From CAYYNP01 sp964472545 (GTDB lineage Bacteria > Planctomycetota > Planctomycetia > Pirellulales > Thermoguttaceae): DNA of 59,235 nt. This document shows, one piece after another, positions 42,816-51,890 of this stretch (its first letter is position 1; the number at the start of each line of letters is the position of its first letter). The stretch is taken from assembly GCA_964472545.1 (NCBI GenBank), contig CAYYNP010000019.1, forward strand, positions 1 through 59,235, in the 5' to 3' direction. Both the position numbers and the translations under genes were made by a program. The notes beneath the pieces were generated by a model, which saw only the letters and a program-made list of their open reading frames with translations, was not told the origin of the DNA and did no database searches.

Positions 42816-45565
42816 CGATTCACCTTTTCACTTCTTCGTGGCTCGGGCGCTCCGTAGATCACTGGGGCACCGCTGCGCTTTGCCCCAGCCACCCCGTCGC
42901 CAGACTTCCGTGTCGCACCGTACGATTGCCCTGCCCTAATATACGCCTCGATGTTTCTGCGGTCGATTTCTTCTGCTTCTTTGCTCAGAGCAATGCGCTC
43001 TTTGGCACGCCGAAGTCCGTCTTCGCTCCATGCGTTGGCTTCCACGTAGTCGCCACAGAATGGAACGACCAGGTCGATCCACGCGGCCAGCTTGTCGAGT
43101 TCTTCGTGCGAAAGCTCGCCACTTGCCGGGCACGGCGACGCCCCCGGATCGTTGATCGAAAGCAGCCGGCTGCGGGTCGAGCCGCCGTAGCGAGGCGGGA
43201 TCATCGTCGGCTCCGACGAGTTGCTGATCCAGTTGACGATCTGGTTGGCTTCGCCCCGCTCTTGATGCGGCTCATACCCGGCTGCCGGCGTGCCGGTTAG
43301 CGTGAGATAAGAGCGGGCCCAGTTGCGTTGCGCGTGCTTGTAGTAGACCGGCTCGGCGGTCAGTAGATAATCTGCGGCCGCCCCTCCCGCCTTGTGGCAT
43401 CCAGCGCAATGCTTGTCGAGAATGGGTTGGATCTCCTTCGGATAGCTGAATCCTCGCGTCGGTCCGTAGAAGGGCTTCAGTTTCTCTACGCCCGCCTGCA
43501 TCGCCCGGCTGACCTTCCCACCGGCTGCATACACGGCCTCGTTCTTATCCTCGTGGCAGCCTACGCAGGCGAGCGTTTCGCCCGGCATCAGCGTGGACCA
43601 GGAACGCATCGTCTGGATGACCTGGTTCTTCGCGTTTAGTGCCTGAAAGTAGACGGGAGTCCTGGCCGGCACTTCGAACATGGCCGATCCGTCTTCGTAG
43701 ACCGTGGCGTCGCCGAGGATCGCCTTGACGTCCCAGGCACCGGTCCCTATGGCGATCGGCGTGACGACGCCGGCGTTGCCGCCGGCGCCGCTGGATTCGT
43801 TGTGACCGATGTCCATTTCCCGGAATCTTAGCTCGACGACGCGCAGCCGCTTGACGGTCCCGCGCGGAATTCCCTTCAACCCCGGGCCAACGTAAACGTC
43901 CTGCATGACGTACGTGCCGGTCTGCCTGCGATAATCGACCGTCGAAGGCCTCACGGGAGGGACTGCCCGACGCATCACCGGAATCGGCTTCATCGACGAG
44001 ATGCGATGATCGGCGGCCAGGACCTCGCGGCGGCCGTCGGTGGTCATGTAGTAGAGGTGGAAGCGGATCACGTCCTTGGTGTCGCCGTGCATCTCCGAGC
44101 CGTCCGGCAGCCGGCGAAAGTAGGCCAACGGATCGTAGCTCACCAACAGCGAACGTTCGTCGAGCGGGAACGGGTAACAATAGTGGCCGCCCTGTTTGGC
44201 ATACATGTCCGTTCGTTCGTACGTCGGCTTCCTTCCCGAGGGGATCTCGATAAGACCGTCGGTGCCCTGCCGGCCTGTCGAGGGGTCGACGACGACCAAC
44301 TTTCCGCTCTGCGGCGTGTGATGTCCGCCCACCAGACAGATCACCTTCGACGTACCGGGAATGCCGCGGGGGTGAAAAAAGTTGGTCGGCTCGAACGTGT
44401 TATTGCCGTAGAATTCGGTCTGCGCCGTGCCGTCGGGGTTCATCTGAAACAGCGCCTGCGTATAGACCTGGCTGCGGTCGTTGTAATCCCACCGCATGTA
44501 GACTACGCGTCCGTCGTCCAACACCGTGGGAAAGAGCGTGTGCACCTGATCGAAGCCGATCCGCCGCGCGTATTTGCCGTCCCCGTCGCAGAGGAAGAAG
44601 TTGCTCACGTCGGGCCCGGCACAGTCGACCGTCTGTACGATCCGGGTCGAATTGAAGATGATGTTGCCGTCGGGAAGATAGCAGGGCTCGTAACTCGCTC
44701 CGTAGGTATCGGCGCCCGTGATCGGCCGCGTCTTGCCGGTGGCCAATTCCATTTCGTAGATGTTGTAGTGCCGGCTCTCGTCGGTGTCCTTTCGCCAGGC
44801 GAAGAGCAGACGCGTGGCGTCGTAGGAGAGTTCCGGATCGCGGATCGTGCCGCCGGTGTCGGTGGGGATCAGTTTCGTTATCGCGCCGAACGTGCCGTCG
44901 GCGGTTGCCTCGTTGGCCAGATCGAGCCGGCACAAGCCGCCGTACTTGTTGCCTTCCCAGCGGGTGTATTCGGTGTAGCCGAAGTTCATATTGCCCATGT
45001 TCTGGTGTCTGACGAAGATCACCTGCTGCGTCTTCTGAAGCAGCGGCGCGACCCTGGCTGCCCGACGAATCAGGCACGCCTTCACGTAGAGGTCGAGAAG
45101 CCGCGCGTCGTCCGGCCCGGCGTCGTCGGCGATCAGCCGACGGAGTTCTCGGCCGAGGGCGTCGGACTGCTTGCCGCATTCGGACAGGACGTTTTCGATC
45201 AGTTTCCGTTCCAGGCCGGCGTCTCGGTCGGCACGCAGATAGTCGGCCAGATCGCCCTTGCCGTCGAGGCCGCCTTTCCACTCGCTAGTCTTCCCTTCGC
45301 TATCCTGCATGAGCCAATCGGTGTGGATAGGAAAGTCCTGCCAGAACCGGTGGGCGTACCCCGAGCCTGTCATCAGATCGACCCGCCCGCCCGCCTCGCC
45401 GACGCGGCGACGGGCATCGAGCATCGTCTGCTGCCAATTCGCCTGCTTGACGTAATCGACCTCGGGGATGATTTCCAGCGTCGGGGGCTCGGCCCGCAAC
45501 GCCGCGCCGGCTACCAGAAAGGCCGCCGTCAACGCCAGGCAGAGGGCATCTCGCTCCTTCTTCAT
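42812..45565 (-). CDS. HzsA-like propeller/c-type cytochrome protein (paralogue a)
   Basis: A 917-residue exported protein with signal peptide LCLALTAAFLVAGAALRA. A central WD40/PD40-like propeller (for example RDPELSYDATRLLFAWR and CYLPDGNIIFNSTR) is followed by the domain typical of the middle of the hydrazine synthase alpha subunit. Two heme c motifs are present, CVGCH (667-671) and CAGCH (720-724). Such proteins are widespread in non-anammox planctomycetes and are of unknown function; hydrazine synthesis is not implied. The start at 45565 (MKKERD) has AAGGGA 6 nt upstream; 45580 is the alternative. The last 25 or so residues come from an intergenic repeat. Its TGA overlaps the GH27 start. 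Confidence 0.82.
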   Translation of the reverse strand: MKKERDALCLALTAAFLVAGAALRAEPPTLEIIPEVDYVKQANWQQTMLDARRRVGEAGGRVDLMTGSGYAHRFWQDFPIHTDWLMQDSEGKTSEWKGGLDGKGDLADYLRADRDAGLERKLIENVLSECGKQSDALGRELRRLIADDAGPDDARLLDLYVKACLIRRAARVAPLLQKTQQVIFVRHQNMGNMNFGYTEYTRWEGNKYGGLCRLDLANEATADGTFGAITKLIPTDTGGTIRDPELSYDATRLLFAWRKDTDESRHYNIYEMELATGKTRPITGADTYGASYEPCYLPDGNIIFNSTRIVQTVDCAGPDVSNFFLCDGDGKYARRIGFDQVHTLFPTVLDDGRVVYMRWDYNDRSQVYTQALFQMNPDGTAQTEFYGNNTFEPTNFFHPRGIPGTSKVICLVGGHHTPQSGKLVVVDPSTGRQGTDGLIEIPSGRKPTYERTDMYAKQGGHYCYPFPLDERSLLVSYDPLAYFRRLPDGSEMHGDTKDVIRFHLYYMTTDGRREVLAADHRISSMKPIPVMRRAVPPVRPSTVDYRRQTGTYVMQDVYVGPGLKGIPRGTVKRLRVVELRFREMDIGHNESSGAGGNAGVVTPIAIGTGAWDVKAILGDATVYEDGSAMFEVPARTPVYFQALNAKNQVIQTMRSWSTLMPGETLACVGCHEDKNEAVYAAGGKVSRAMQAGVEKLKPFYGPTRGFSYPKEIQPILDKHCAGCHKAGGAAADYLLTAEPVYYKHAQRNWARSYLTLTGTPAAGYEPHQERGEANQIVNWISNSSEPTMIPPRYGGSTRSRLLSINDPGASPCPASGELSHEELDKLAAWIDLVVPFCGDYVEANAWSEDGLRRAKERIALSKEAEEIDRRNIEAYIRAGQSYGATRKSGDGVAGAKRSGAPVIYGAPEPRRSEKVNR
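42862..42895. repeat. Short hairpin repeat at a gene 3' end
   Basis: CTGGGGCA (42862-42869) and its complement TGCCCCAG (42881-42888) form a stem. The 15-mer TGCCCCAGCCACCCC (42881-42895) recurs as its exact complement at 27426-27440, in the gap between two convergent genes. Here it is translated as the C-terminus of the HzsA-like protein (GVAGAKRSGAPVI). Confidence 0.7.
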
Positions 45566-45662
45566 CCAGAGTCCCTTCATGCCGGTTTCTCATTCGAGTC
45601 GATCAGAACGGCCGAACGTGCTGCTGAACGCCCTATCGAAAGGACTCCCCAGGGCAGCAAGC

Positions 45663-45845
45663 CATCTTAATCTACAAGAGCGTTAGATCATAGCTCTGAT
45701 GCATCGAGCCGGAGAAACCCACGCGCAAATTGCCGGGCGACTCGGCCGCGGCGAGAGCACGGTCTCGCGCGAACTCGGGTGTAACCGTAGTCGCAAAGGC
45801 AATTCGCGGCTACAGCGAGTGCAGCCGTTACCTTTCCTCGACCGG
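45663..45845 (+). pseudogene. Decayed N-terminal fragment of an IS30-family transposase
   Basis: Reading from 45663, the frame gives HLNLQER, a TAG stop at 45684-45686, then IIALMHRAGETHAQIAGRLG and GESTVSREL. This is the helix-turn-helix start of IS30 transposases, where the stop replaces a coding position. After about 45800 the match continues only in another frame (GYSECSRYLSS), so a frameshift is also present. The rest of the gene and the terminal repeats are absent. The fragment sits between HzsA-like paralogues a and b and touches the 3' end of b. Confidence 0.78.
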
Positions 45846-48047
45846 CACGCTGCAAACGGTACTGATCGCCTCTTCAAACGTGGGAGCCGGCCTGAAGAAG
45901 GGGTGGTCCTTGTATTCAATGTGCCGGCGGCCCCAATAGGACCCGTAAAACACGCCGCTGGCATCGACCCAGGTGGCAATCCTCACGAACGCCCATTGCG
46001 GGAGTTTCAGGTCTTCGTGCTGCTCGCCTTCGCGCAGGGCCCTGATGAGCCTGCTCTTATAGGACCCGATACTCTTTGGCGGGGAGTAGGGCGTGCCGTC
46101 CCAGTCGGAAGCTTCTCGATAGGTCGGTGCGGCGCGGCGCTCGATCAGGCTCTCCCACGACAGGCTGTAGAGTTCCGTGGGGATACCGCGCAGATCGAGA
46201 TCGGCCTCGGGGTCTTCCTCACCGTGGCACTTGACACAGTACTTGTCCAAGATCGGCTGGATGTAGGTGGGAAAGTGGATCGCCTGCCGGCCCGTCTCGT
46301 CGCCCGGCTGAGGGCCCGGCATGACGGCGCGCTTCTTCATGGCGATGGGGATGGTTGCCGTCGGCGGAGGCACGTCGTCGGGCGTCTCGTGGCAGCCTAC
46401 GCAGGATCGCTTCTCGCCCGGCATGTAGTTCACGTAGGTCCGCTCACGCTGAATCTCCATGTAGTTCTCGTCGAGTGCTTGGAAGTAGATGTTCCGCATG
46501 GCCGGCACGTAGAAGCGGGCCGAACCGTCTTCCTCCACCGGCACGACTCCCCACATCGCCTTGCAGGCCAGTGCCCCGCCGCCGACGAGTTCCGTGGCGC
46601 TGCCCTTCTCGTTGTGTTGGTCCCAGAAACGCCGACAGTCCCACGGCCGCGGGATCTGCTCCATCACGCGGATATACTTGATCTCGCCGCGCTCGACTCC
46701 GGCCATGCCGTGGTAGATATCTCGTACAACGCATTCCGCCAGGTTCCTCTTGGCCAGCGTTGGGTCGCAGTTGTCGGGTAGCATCGGTGGAGTCTTGCGC
46801 GGGCGCAGCGGATAAGGCTGCCAGCAGGAGATCTCCGGCTCTTTGTGGATCAGTTCGTGCAGCCCCGCGTCGCTTAGCGCGTAGAGTGCGTAGGCGTTCG
46901 GGTCGTTCCATCGCTTGTCGGGATTGTGGGCCACCAGAAACTGGCTCTTGCTCAACGGATACGGGTCCATGTAGAGCGGGCCGTTTTGGTCGCGTCCCCA
47001 TCTTCCATCTCGGTACTGGTTCCAGCCGGCCTCCTGGCGGACGTCGACGTGGGGCGTGATGAAGGTCATCGGGTCGCGCGTGCGGATGTTCTTGCTCATA
47101 TCCGCGAGAATCACCGTGCCGATCCCGCTCTGGGGATAGTGAGGAGTGCCCAGGAATACGAACATGCTCGGCTCGTCGGGGATCTGGCGTCCGTGCAGAA
47201 ACGTCGGCGGAAACTGGATGTCGTTGCCGTAGACCTCCGACGTACCGGAGCCGTCCGGGCGCATGGCCCAAAGACACTTCACGCCGAGTTGCCCCTTGTC
47301 GACGTATTCCCAGCGCGTATAGAGGATACGCCCGTCTTGCATCATGCTGGGCGAGAACTCGCTCACGGAGCTTTGCGTCAGTTGTTTCAGGTTGCTCCCG
47401 TCGCCGTCGATGCGGTGGATGACCGGTGTGGTCAGCACGTCGCCTGCGTCGCACAGAGTACCGTACTCGCAACGCGTCGAGGTGAACACGATGCCGCCGT
47501 CAGGCAGGTAGCACGGGTGCATGTCGTCGGTCTGGTGATAGTAGTGGCCACCCCACTCACCGGTGAACGAGTTGTCGTATTTCGCGATGCGTGCCTCTTC
47601 ATCATCCGGCGGGAAGCTCAACTGCCGCGGGTCGCCCGTCCTGATTCCCCTTACCGGGTCGACGTCGATTTCGTAGATTCTGAAACCTTCCTTAGGTGCC
47701 TTCTTCCAGTCGAACACGACCTTTGTTGCGCTGAAGTGCAGGTCGAACCGCCCGAAGATCCCGTCTTTCATCTCCGGGATCAGATCGGTAACTTCGCGGG
47801 TCTTCAGATCGAGCACGCAAAGGTTGCCGCCGTAACGCGTGCAGCCGTCGATGAAATCGGTGTAGAAATGACTCGAATGGTAGGTCTGCCGCTTGATGAA
47901 CAGCAGCTTGTCGAAATCGAAGAGCGGGTTTCCTTCGGCCGTAAACGTATCGGAATACTCGATCGGGATGATCTTCTGCTGTCCCAGTTCCTCGGCGCAA
48001 AGCGGGGATGTAGATAGAAGTAATGCGACAACAATAGATTTCTTCAT
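45828..48047 (-). CDS. HzsA-like propeller/c-type cytochrome protein (paralogue b)
   Basis: A 739-residue exported protein, the shortest of the three paralogues. Signal peptide MKKSIVVALLLSTSPLCA. The propeller region includes CYLPDGGIVFTSTRCEYG and ILYTRWEYVDKGQLG, and the HzsA-like domain carries heme motifs CVGCH (549-553) and CVKCH (604-608). The start at 48047 has AAGGAA about 9 nt upstream, better than an earlier ATG at 48071. It follows paralogue c by 45 nt on the same strand, suggesting co-transcription. The role may be periplasmic electron transfer linked to an unknown oxidation (inference). Confidence 0.82.
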   Translation of the reverse strand: MKKSIVVALLLSTSPLCAEELGQQKIIPIEYSDTFTAEGNPLFDFDKLLFIKRQTYHSSHFYTDFIDGCTRYGGNLCVLDLKTREVTDLIPEMKDGIFGRFDLHFSATKVVFDWKKAPKEGFRIYEIDVDPVRGIRTGDPRQLSFPPDDEEARIAKYDNSFTGEWGGHYYHQTDDMHPCYLPDGGIVFTSTRCEYGTLCDAGDVLTTPVIHRIDGDGSNLKQLTQSSVSEFSPSMMQDGRILYTRWEYVDKGQLGVKCLWAMRPDGSGTSEVYGNDIQFPPTFLHGRQIPDEPSMFVFLGTPHYPQSGIGTVILADMSKNIRTRDPMTFITPHVDVRQEAGWNQYRDGRWGRDQNGPLYMDPYPLSKSQFLVAHNPDKRWNDPNAYALYALSDAGLHELIHKEPEISCWQPYPLRPRKTPPMLPDNCDPTLAKRNLAECVVRDIYHGMAGVERGEIKYIRVMEQIPRPWDCRRFWDQHNEKGSATELVGGGALACKAMWGVVPVEEDGSARFYVPAMRNIYFQALDENYMEIQRERTYVNYMPGEKRSCVGCHETPDDVPPPTATIPIAMKKRAVMPGPQPGDETGRQAIHFPTYIQPILDKYCVKCHGEEDPEADLDLRGIPTELYSLSWESLIERRAAPTYREASDWDGTPYSPPKSIGSYKSRLIRALREGEQHEDLKLPQWAFVRIATWVDASGVFYGSYWGRRHIEYKDHPFFRPAPTFEEAISTVCSVPVEER

Positions 48048-48092
48048 TTCGCGTGTTCCTTCGGATCTCACGATCTGCCGCCATGATGACGG

Positions 48093-51000
48093 CTACTTGT
48101 CCTTCGGCCGATACCAAAGCGACTCCCAATACGCCCGGTCGATCCGCCACATCTCTTCCGGCGGCCCGGTCCACTCGTATTCTTCCGGCAACACGCCGAA
48201 GCGGCGCATCTCGCTCAGATAAGCGGGATGCGGCACGAAACCGGGCATGTCGTAACGTTGGTTGCCTTGCAGTTGCCGATGCAGTTGGGTCACGTTGTTG
48301 AGGATCTGTCGATAATCTGCGTCTTGCGTGTTGCCGAAGATCGGCGGTGCCGGCTTGTTGTTCGCGCCGGCCTTCGCTCGACAAAGGCCCCAGCCGCCCG
48401 CCTCTTTCTCCAGCGGTGCCAGCAGCACGACCGACCGGGCCGGGGCGTCGAGGTTGTAGAGCCAGTGCGTGCGGGGATCGTCCTTGTTCGTCGGGAAGCC
48501 CGATGAATGGCAACTGCCGCAGCGCCGTTGGTGTACGTCGGCCGGCACCACAGCCTGGCGCGGCATGAGGAAGCCTTTGCCGAGCGCCGCGTAGGTTCCC
48601 GCAAAGGTGCCCGCCGACTCGATCCAGTAGTGGACCGTGCGCTTCTCGGCGGGGGAGAGTTTCGCACCGTAATGGTCGCCGTCGAGTTTCTCCATCAGCG
48701 GGCTGGCCGAAGTGCCGATCGAGCGGGGCGGCCGATTGCCCGTTCCGTTGGCTCCGTCAGCCACCTGCCGAAAGCCGCGGAGCGCCGCGTAGCTCTGGTT
48801 GTAGAAGATGCCCCGGTCGCCGGCCAGCAAGACTCCGCCCGCGTACGGACCGCCGTCGGCCGTCTTCTCGTAGCCGTGGCAATTGACGCAGCGCCTGTCG
48901 AGGATCGGCTGGACGTCGCGAGGATAGTCGAACACTTCCGGGATGCCCTCGATCCGCGTGATCGGACTCGGCCTGCGTCCGGCCGCCGACGGTGCCCGCG
49001 TAACCGGCGGCGTCGCCTTGCGTTCTTCGTGACATCCGACGCATCCGACCGACTCGCCGGGCTGAACGGTCATGAAGCTCTGCATCCGCTTCACCGACAT
49101 ATCGCTCTCGTCCAGCGCGACGAAAAACAGGGCACGCAACGCGGGCAACTCGAAATGGGCGCTGCCGTCCTCTTCGACCGGCACGGTGCCCAGGACTCGT
49201 TCGAGTTGAAACGTGCCGCCGCTGCCGCTGTCGAAGGAGACCATCTGCTGCCAATCCCGATTCGGTTTGACGGGCATCGGCAGGATTTCCATCACCAGCA
49301 GCTTCTTGATATCGCCCCGCTGAATGCCCTGCATGTTTCGGCCGATGTAGACGTTCTGCAACATCACGGTGCCCTTGCCTTCATCGAGCTTCACGCGCGA
49401 CGGAATGACCCGTTCGCGAGGCCGCGGGCAGATCGGGCGCGGTTCCTGCAGCCACATGTTCAGCTTCTTCTCCGATTCGGGCAATTCGTAGAGCGTGAAA
49501 ACCTCGCCCGTCTCGCTGACACAACTCATTTTGTGACTGCCCGGCCCCGCGGCGAGGAACCACTGTTTGCCGCCGTTCTCGACCTCCCGGCCGAGCGGAT
49601 AGGGGTCGCGCCACTCCGGCTTCGGGGTGATCCGTTTCACGTTGGCGAGCGAATCGGGGCCGTCGGAGCGATTAACGATTTCGATGTAGCCGAGGTGTTC
49701 GGTGCGTCCGTGGCCGGGCGAGTGGATCATCACGACCTTCGGGTCACTTGTCGTTAGCGCACCCGGGATCGGTTTCGCGTCGAGAAAGGCCCCGCCGCCG
49801 TGCATGTTGCCGAAGAAGACGGTTTGGCCGGTGCCGTCGGGGTTGGTCGTCCAGAGGTGGTGGAACATCACCTGGCTCCGGTCGACGTATTCCCAACGCT
49901 GATAGATGATGCGCCCGTCGGGCAGCGGCCAGGGTGTGTTTTCGTGTTCGATGTTCGCGGAGATCCGGCGGATGTCTCGGCCATCGCCGCGGCAACGATA
50001 GAGCACCGCCACGGGGGTGTAATAACAGGGCACGTTGCACTTCACGCGGCTCGAACCGAAGACTATATCGCCGTCGGGAAGATACGTCGGTTCGATGTCG
50101 TCAAACGGGCCGGACGTCAATTGACGAAGCCCGCTGCCGTCGACGTTGATTTCGTAGAGATGATAATAGGGCTGGCCCGCCTTGCGATAGGAAAACAGAA
50201 TCGTCTTGCCGTCGTAGCCGACCTGCGGGTCGCGCACTCCGCCGTCCGGCTCGGCGAGGATCGTGCGGACGTTGCCCGTCTTGACGTTCAGGGCAAACAT
50301 GGTGCCGCCGTCGCTGAAGAGTTGGAGCTTGCCGGCGTGGCCTGGACGGTAGGTCGCGTAGCCGAAGTTCGCGTACCAGTGTCCGTCGCGGCCCGGTTGT
50401 CGTGCGGTGAAGACGATTTCGTCGAAGTCGGCATCGGCGAACATCTCCTGCAACGACGCAAGGGTCTCCTTTCGAGCGGCGGCTTCGGCGTTTTGGGCCA
50501 GTTGCGCGATATCGAGCGGCTTTGCGCCGGAAGGCAGCTTGGCGCTGATCGCGCGGTGGTAAGTGGCGACCTCCTCGGCCGTCACCGCTCGATTGAGCAC
50601 GGCCGCTTCGTCGAACTGCCCGACGAAGTCGCAGTGAGTTTCGTTCAAATTCTGCGCAAAGCGGTAGGGAGCGGCGAGGCCCGTGGTGATATCGGGAGCT
50701 GGCTTCTCGCCGACGAGTTGGCCGTCGAAAAACAGCCTTGCCGTCTTGCCGTCATAGCTCGCCGCCGTGTGATGCCACCGGTTCGGCGTAACGCCGCCGG
50801 AAAGCTCGACCTTCAAATCGGCCGGGCTGCCCCAGAAAAAGAAGCAAAGGTGTTGCGAGTCGACAAGCCAGATGCCGCGGGCGGAATGTTGAATCGGACT
50901 TCCGTAACAGAACAACACGCCGTTAGTCTGCGCCGATACGGTTCGGAACCAGAGACTGATCGTGCCGGGCGCGTTGCCGGATGGGAACCCCTTCGCCGGC

Positions 51001-51287
51001 CCCGAAAACTCCGCGGCCGGAGTCAACGCCACGAGCGACTGCTTGCCGAACGGTCCGTTGGTGCGAAAGAAATGCCGCGGATGGCTGAGCTTGCCGCCGT
51101 TCTCATCCGCCGCGTCAAACGTCCAGCGAGCCACGACGGCTTTTGCGTCGTCCGGGAACAACGTCGGCGGTGCGGCGGCGGAAGGTGCCGGCCACAATGC
51201 TGCGACGATGCATAGCACGATGGGACTCGATGCGGCAACGCCGGCACACTTAACGCTCGTCTTGGTGAAGTCTCGCTGATTTGTCAT
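48093..51287 (-). CDS. HzsA-like propeller/c-type cytochrome protein with N-terminal LamG domain (paralogue c)
   Basis: A 1064-residue exported protein. After a signal peptide (IVLCIVAALWPAPSAAA) comes a concanavalin-like LamG domain (about 45-245; WHHTAASYDGKTARLFFDG). The propeller (CYYTPVAVLYRCRGDGRD, IIYQRWEYVDRSQVM) and the HzsA-like domain follow. Three heme c motifs are present: CVGCH (749-753), CVNCH (800-804) and CGSCH (923-927), one more than in the other two paralogues. LamG domains often bind carbohydrate or surfaces, so this copy may be tethered to a polymer. It is the first gene of the three. Confidence 0.82.
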   Translation of the reverse strand: MTNQRDFTKTSVKCAGVAASSPIVLCIVAALWPAPSAAAPPTLFPDDAKAVVARWTFDAADENGGKLSHPRHFFRTNGPFGKQSLVALTPAAEFSGPAKGFPSGNAPGTISLWFRTVSAQTNGVLFCYGSPIQHSARGIWLVDSQHLCFFFWGSPADLKVELSGGVTPNRWHHTAASYDGKTARLFFDGQLVGEKPAPDITTGLAAPYRFAQNLNETHCDFVGQFDEAAVLNRAVTAEEVATYHRAISAKLPSGAKPLDIAQLAQNAEAAARKETLASLQEMFADADFDEIVFTARQPGRDGHWYANFGYATYRPGHAGKLQLFSDGGTMFALNVKTGNVRTILAEPDGGVRDPQVGYDGKTILFSYRKAGQPYYHLYEINVDGSGLRQLTSGPFDDIEPTYLPDGDIVFGSSRVKCNVPCYYTPVAVLYRCRGDGRDIRRISANIEHENTPWPLPDGRIIYQRWEYVDRSQVMFHHLWTTNPDGTGQTVFFGNMHGGGAFLDAKPIPGALTTSDPKVVMIHSPGHGRTEHLGYIEIVNRSDGPDSLANVKRITPKPEWRDPYPLGREVENGGKQWFLAAGPGSHKMSCVSETGEVFTLYELPESEKKLNMWLQEPRPICPRPRERVIPSRVKLDEGKGTVMLQNVYIGRNMQGIQRGDIKKLLVMEILPMPVKPNRDWQQMVSFDSGSGGTFQLERVLGTVPVEEDGSAHFELPALRALFFVALDESDMSVKRMQSFMTVQPGESVGCVGCHEERKATPPVTRAPSAAGRRPSPITRIEGIPEVFDYPRDVQPILDRRCVNCHGYEKTADGGPYAGGVLLAGDRGIFYNQSYAALRGFRQVADGANGTGNRPPRSIGTSASPLMEKLDGDHYGAKLSPAEKRTVHYWIESAGTFAGTYAALGKGFLMPRQAVVPADVHQRRCGSCHSSGFPTNKDDPRTHWLYNLDAPARSVVLLAPLEKEAGGWGLCRAKAGANNKPAPPIFGNTQDADYRQILNNVTQLHRQLQGNQRYDMPGFVPHPAYLSEMRRFGVLPEEYEWTGPPEEMWRIDRAYWESLWYRPKDK

Positions 51288-51386
51288 GGCGCTCTTATGC
51301 TCCTTGGATTCCCATTATCGCCTTTCTCGGTGCGATTGTACAGATGAGCCGCCTCGCGGGCAGGAGAACTGCAAAGTGTGCGGGAG

Positions 51387-51512
51387 CCCGAAAAAGGGGA
51401 CTGGCTCCGTCGACGATCGATGTGGCTGTAGGGATTCGCCGTGCCGACGGTGCCTGTCCCCTTTCTTCGGGCGGCGACACTGGGGCACCGTGGAAAAGGG
51501 GGACAGGCACCG
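51387..51512. repeat. Three alternating copies of a GGGGACAGGCACC-type repeat
   Basis: CGGTGCCTGTCCCC occurs at 51448-51461 and again, inverted, at 51499-51512; a third degenerate inverted copy (GGGGACTGGCTCCGTCG) precedes at 51394-51410. Neighbouring copies can pair, so two alternative hairpins compete for the middle copy. The repeat lies upstream of HzsA-like paralogue c. Confidence 0.75.
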
Positions 51513-51890
51513 AGCCGGGGATCTCGTCGGCCCGGCACACGGATCGGCCTTCGTAGACACCGACGTTCCCGACGCCGTGTATCGCGGGCCGACCTTCTCG
51601 GCACCGGTCGTAGAACAGATGGACCGCCTTCAGGGGCTGAGAACGCTGGCCAGTCTGCAGCAGCAAGATGCGTTCATCGCCTTACGGATTGTGTTCCCAC
51701 GCGGGCCCGATGTTACAGACCGAAACGCCGGGCGTGACGCGTCAGGCGGGCGGAGAAGTAGATCAGGGCCTGGATCAGGCCGCGAAGACGGCGACGGAAG
51801 GCCGGCTTCGCCAACGGCATCTGCTCGTCCGCGCCGTGAACGCCCTCAGGAGCGGCCAACTGCGTGAGCCCGCTTCCTAGAACTGCCCGC
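51513..51890. other. Intergenic stretch with no recognised gene
   Basis: No convincing coding sequence was found. Short open frames on the plus strand lack any recognisable domain or ribosome binding site. Together with the repeat at 51387-51512 this makes a gap of about 600 nt upstream of the HzsA-like cluster, so it may contain that cluster's promoter, though none was identified. Confidence 0.5.

Noticed and set aside
44006..45670. 554-codon plus-strand frame opposite HzsA-like paralogue a
   Set aside because: It is antisense to a gene with clear heme motifs and signal peptide, and has no coherent domain. A 471-codon frame at 49800-51215 opposite paralogue c is similar.
45663..45845. An intact IS30 insertion sequence
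   Set aside because: Only the N-terminal part of the transposase is present, with an in-frame stop and a frameshift, and no terminal inverted repeats were found.
42812..51287. Hydrazine synthase operon of an anammox bacterium
   Set aside because: There are three alpha-like paralogues but no beta or gamma subunit gene and no hydrazine dehydrogenase, and neighbours are carbohydrate-active genes.
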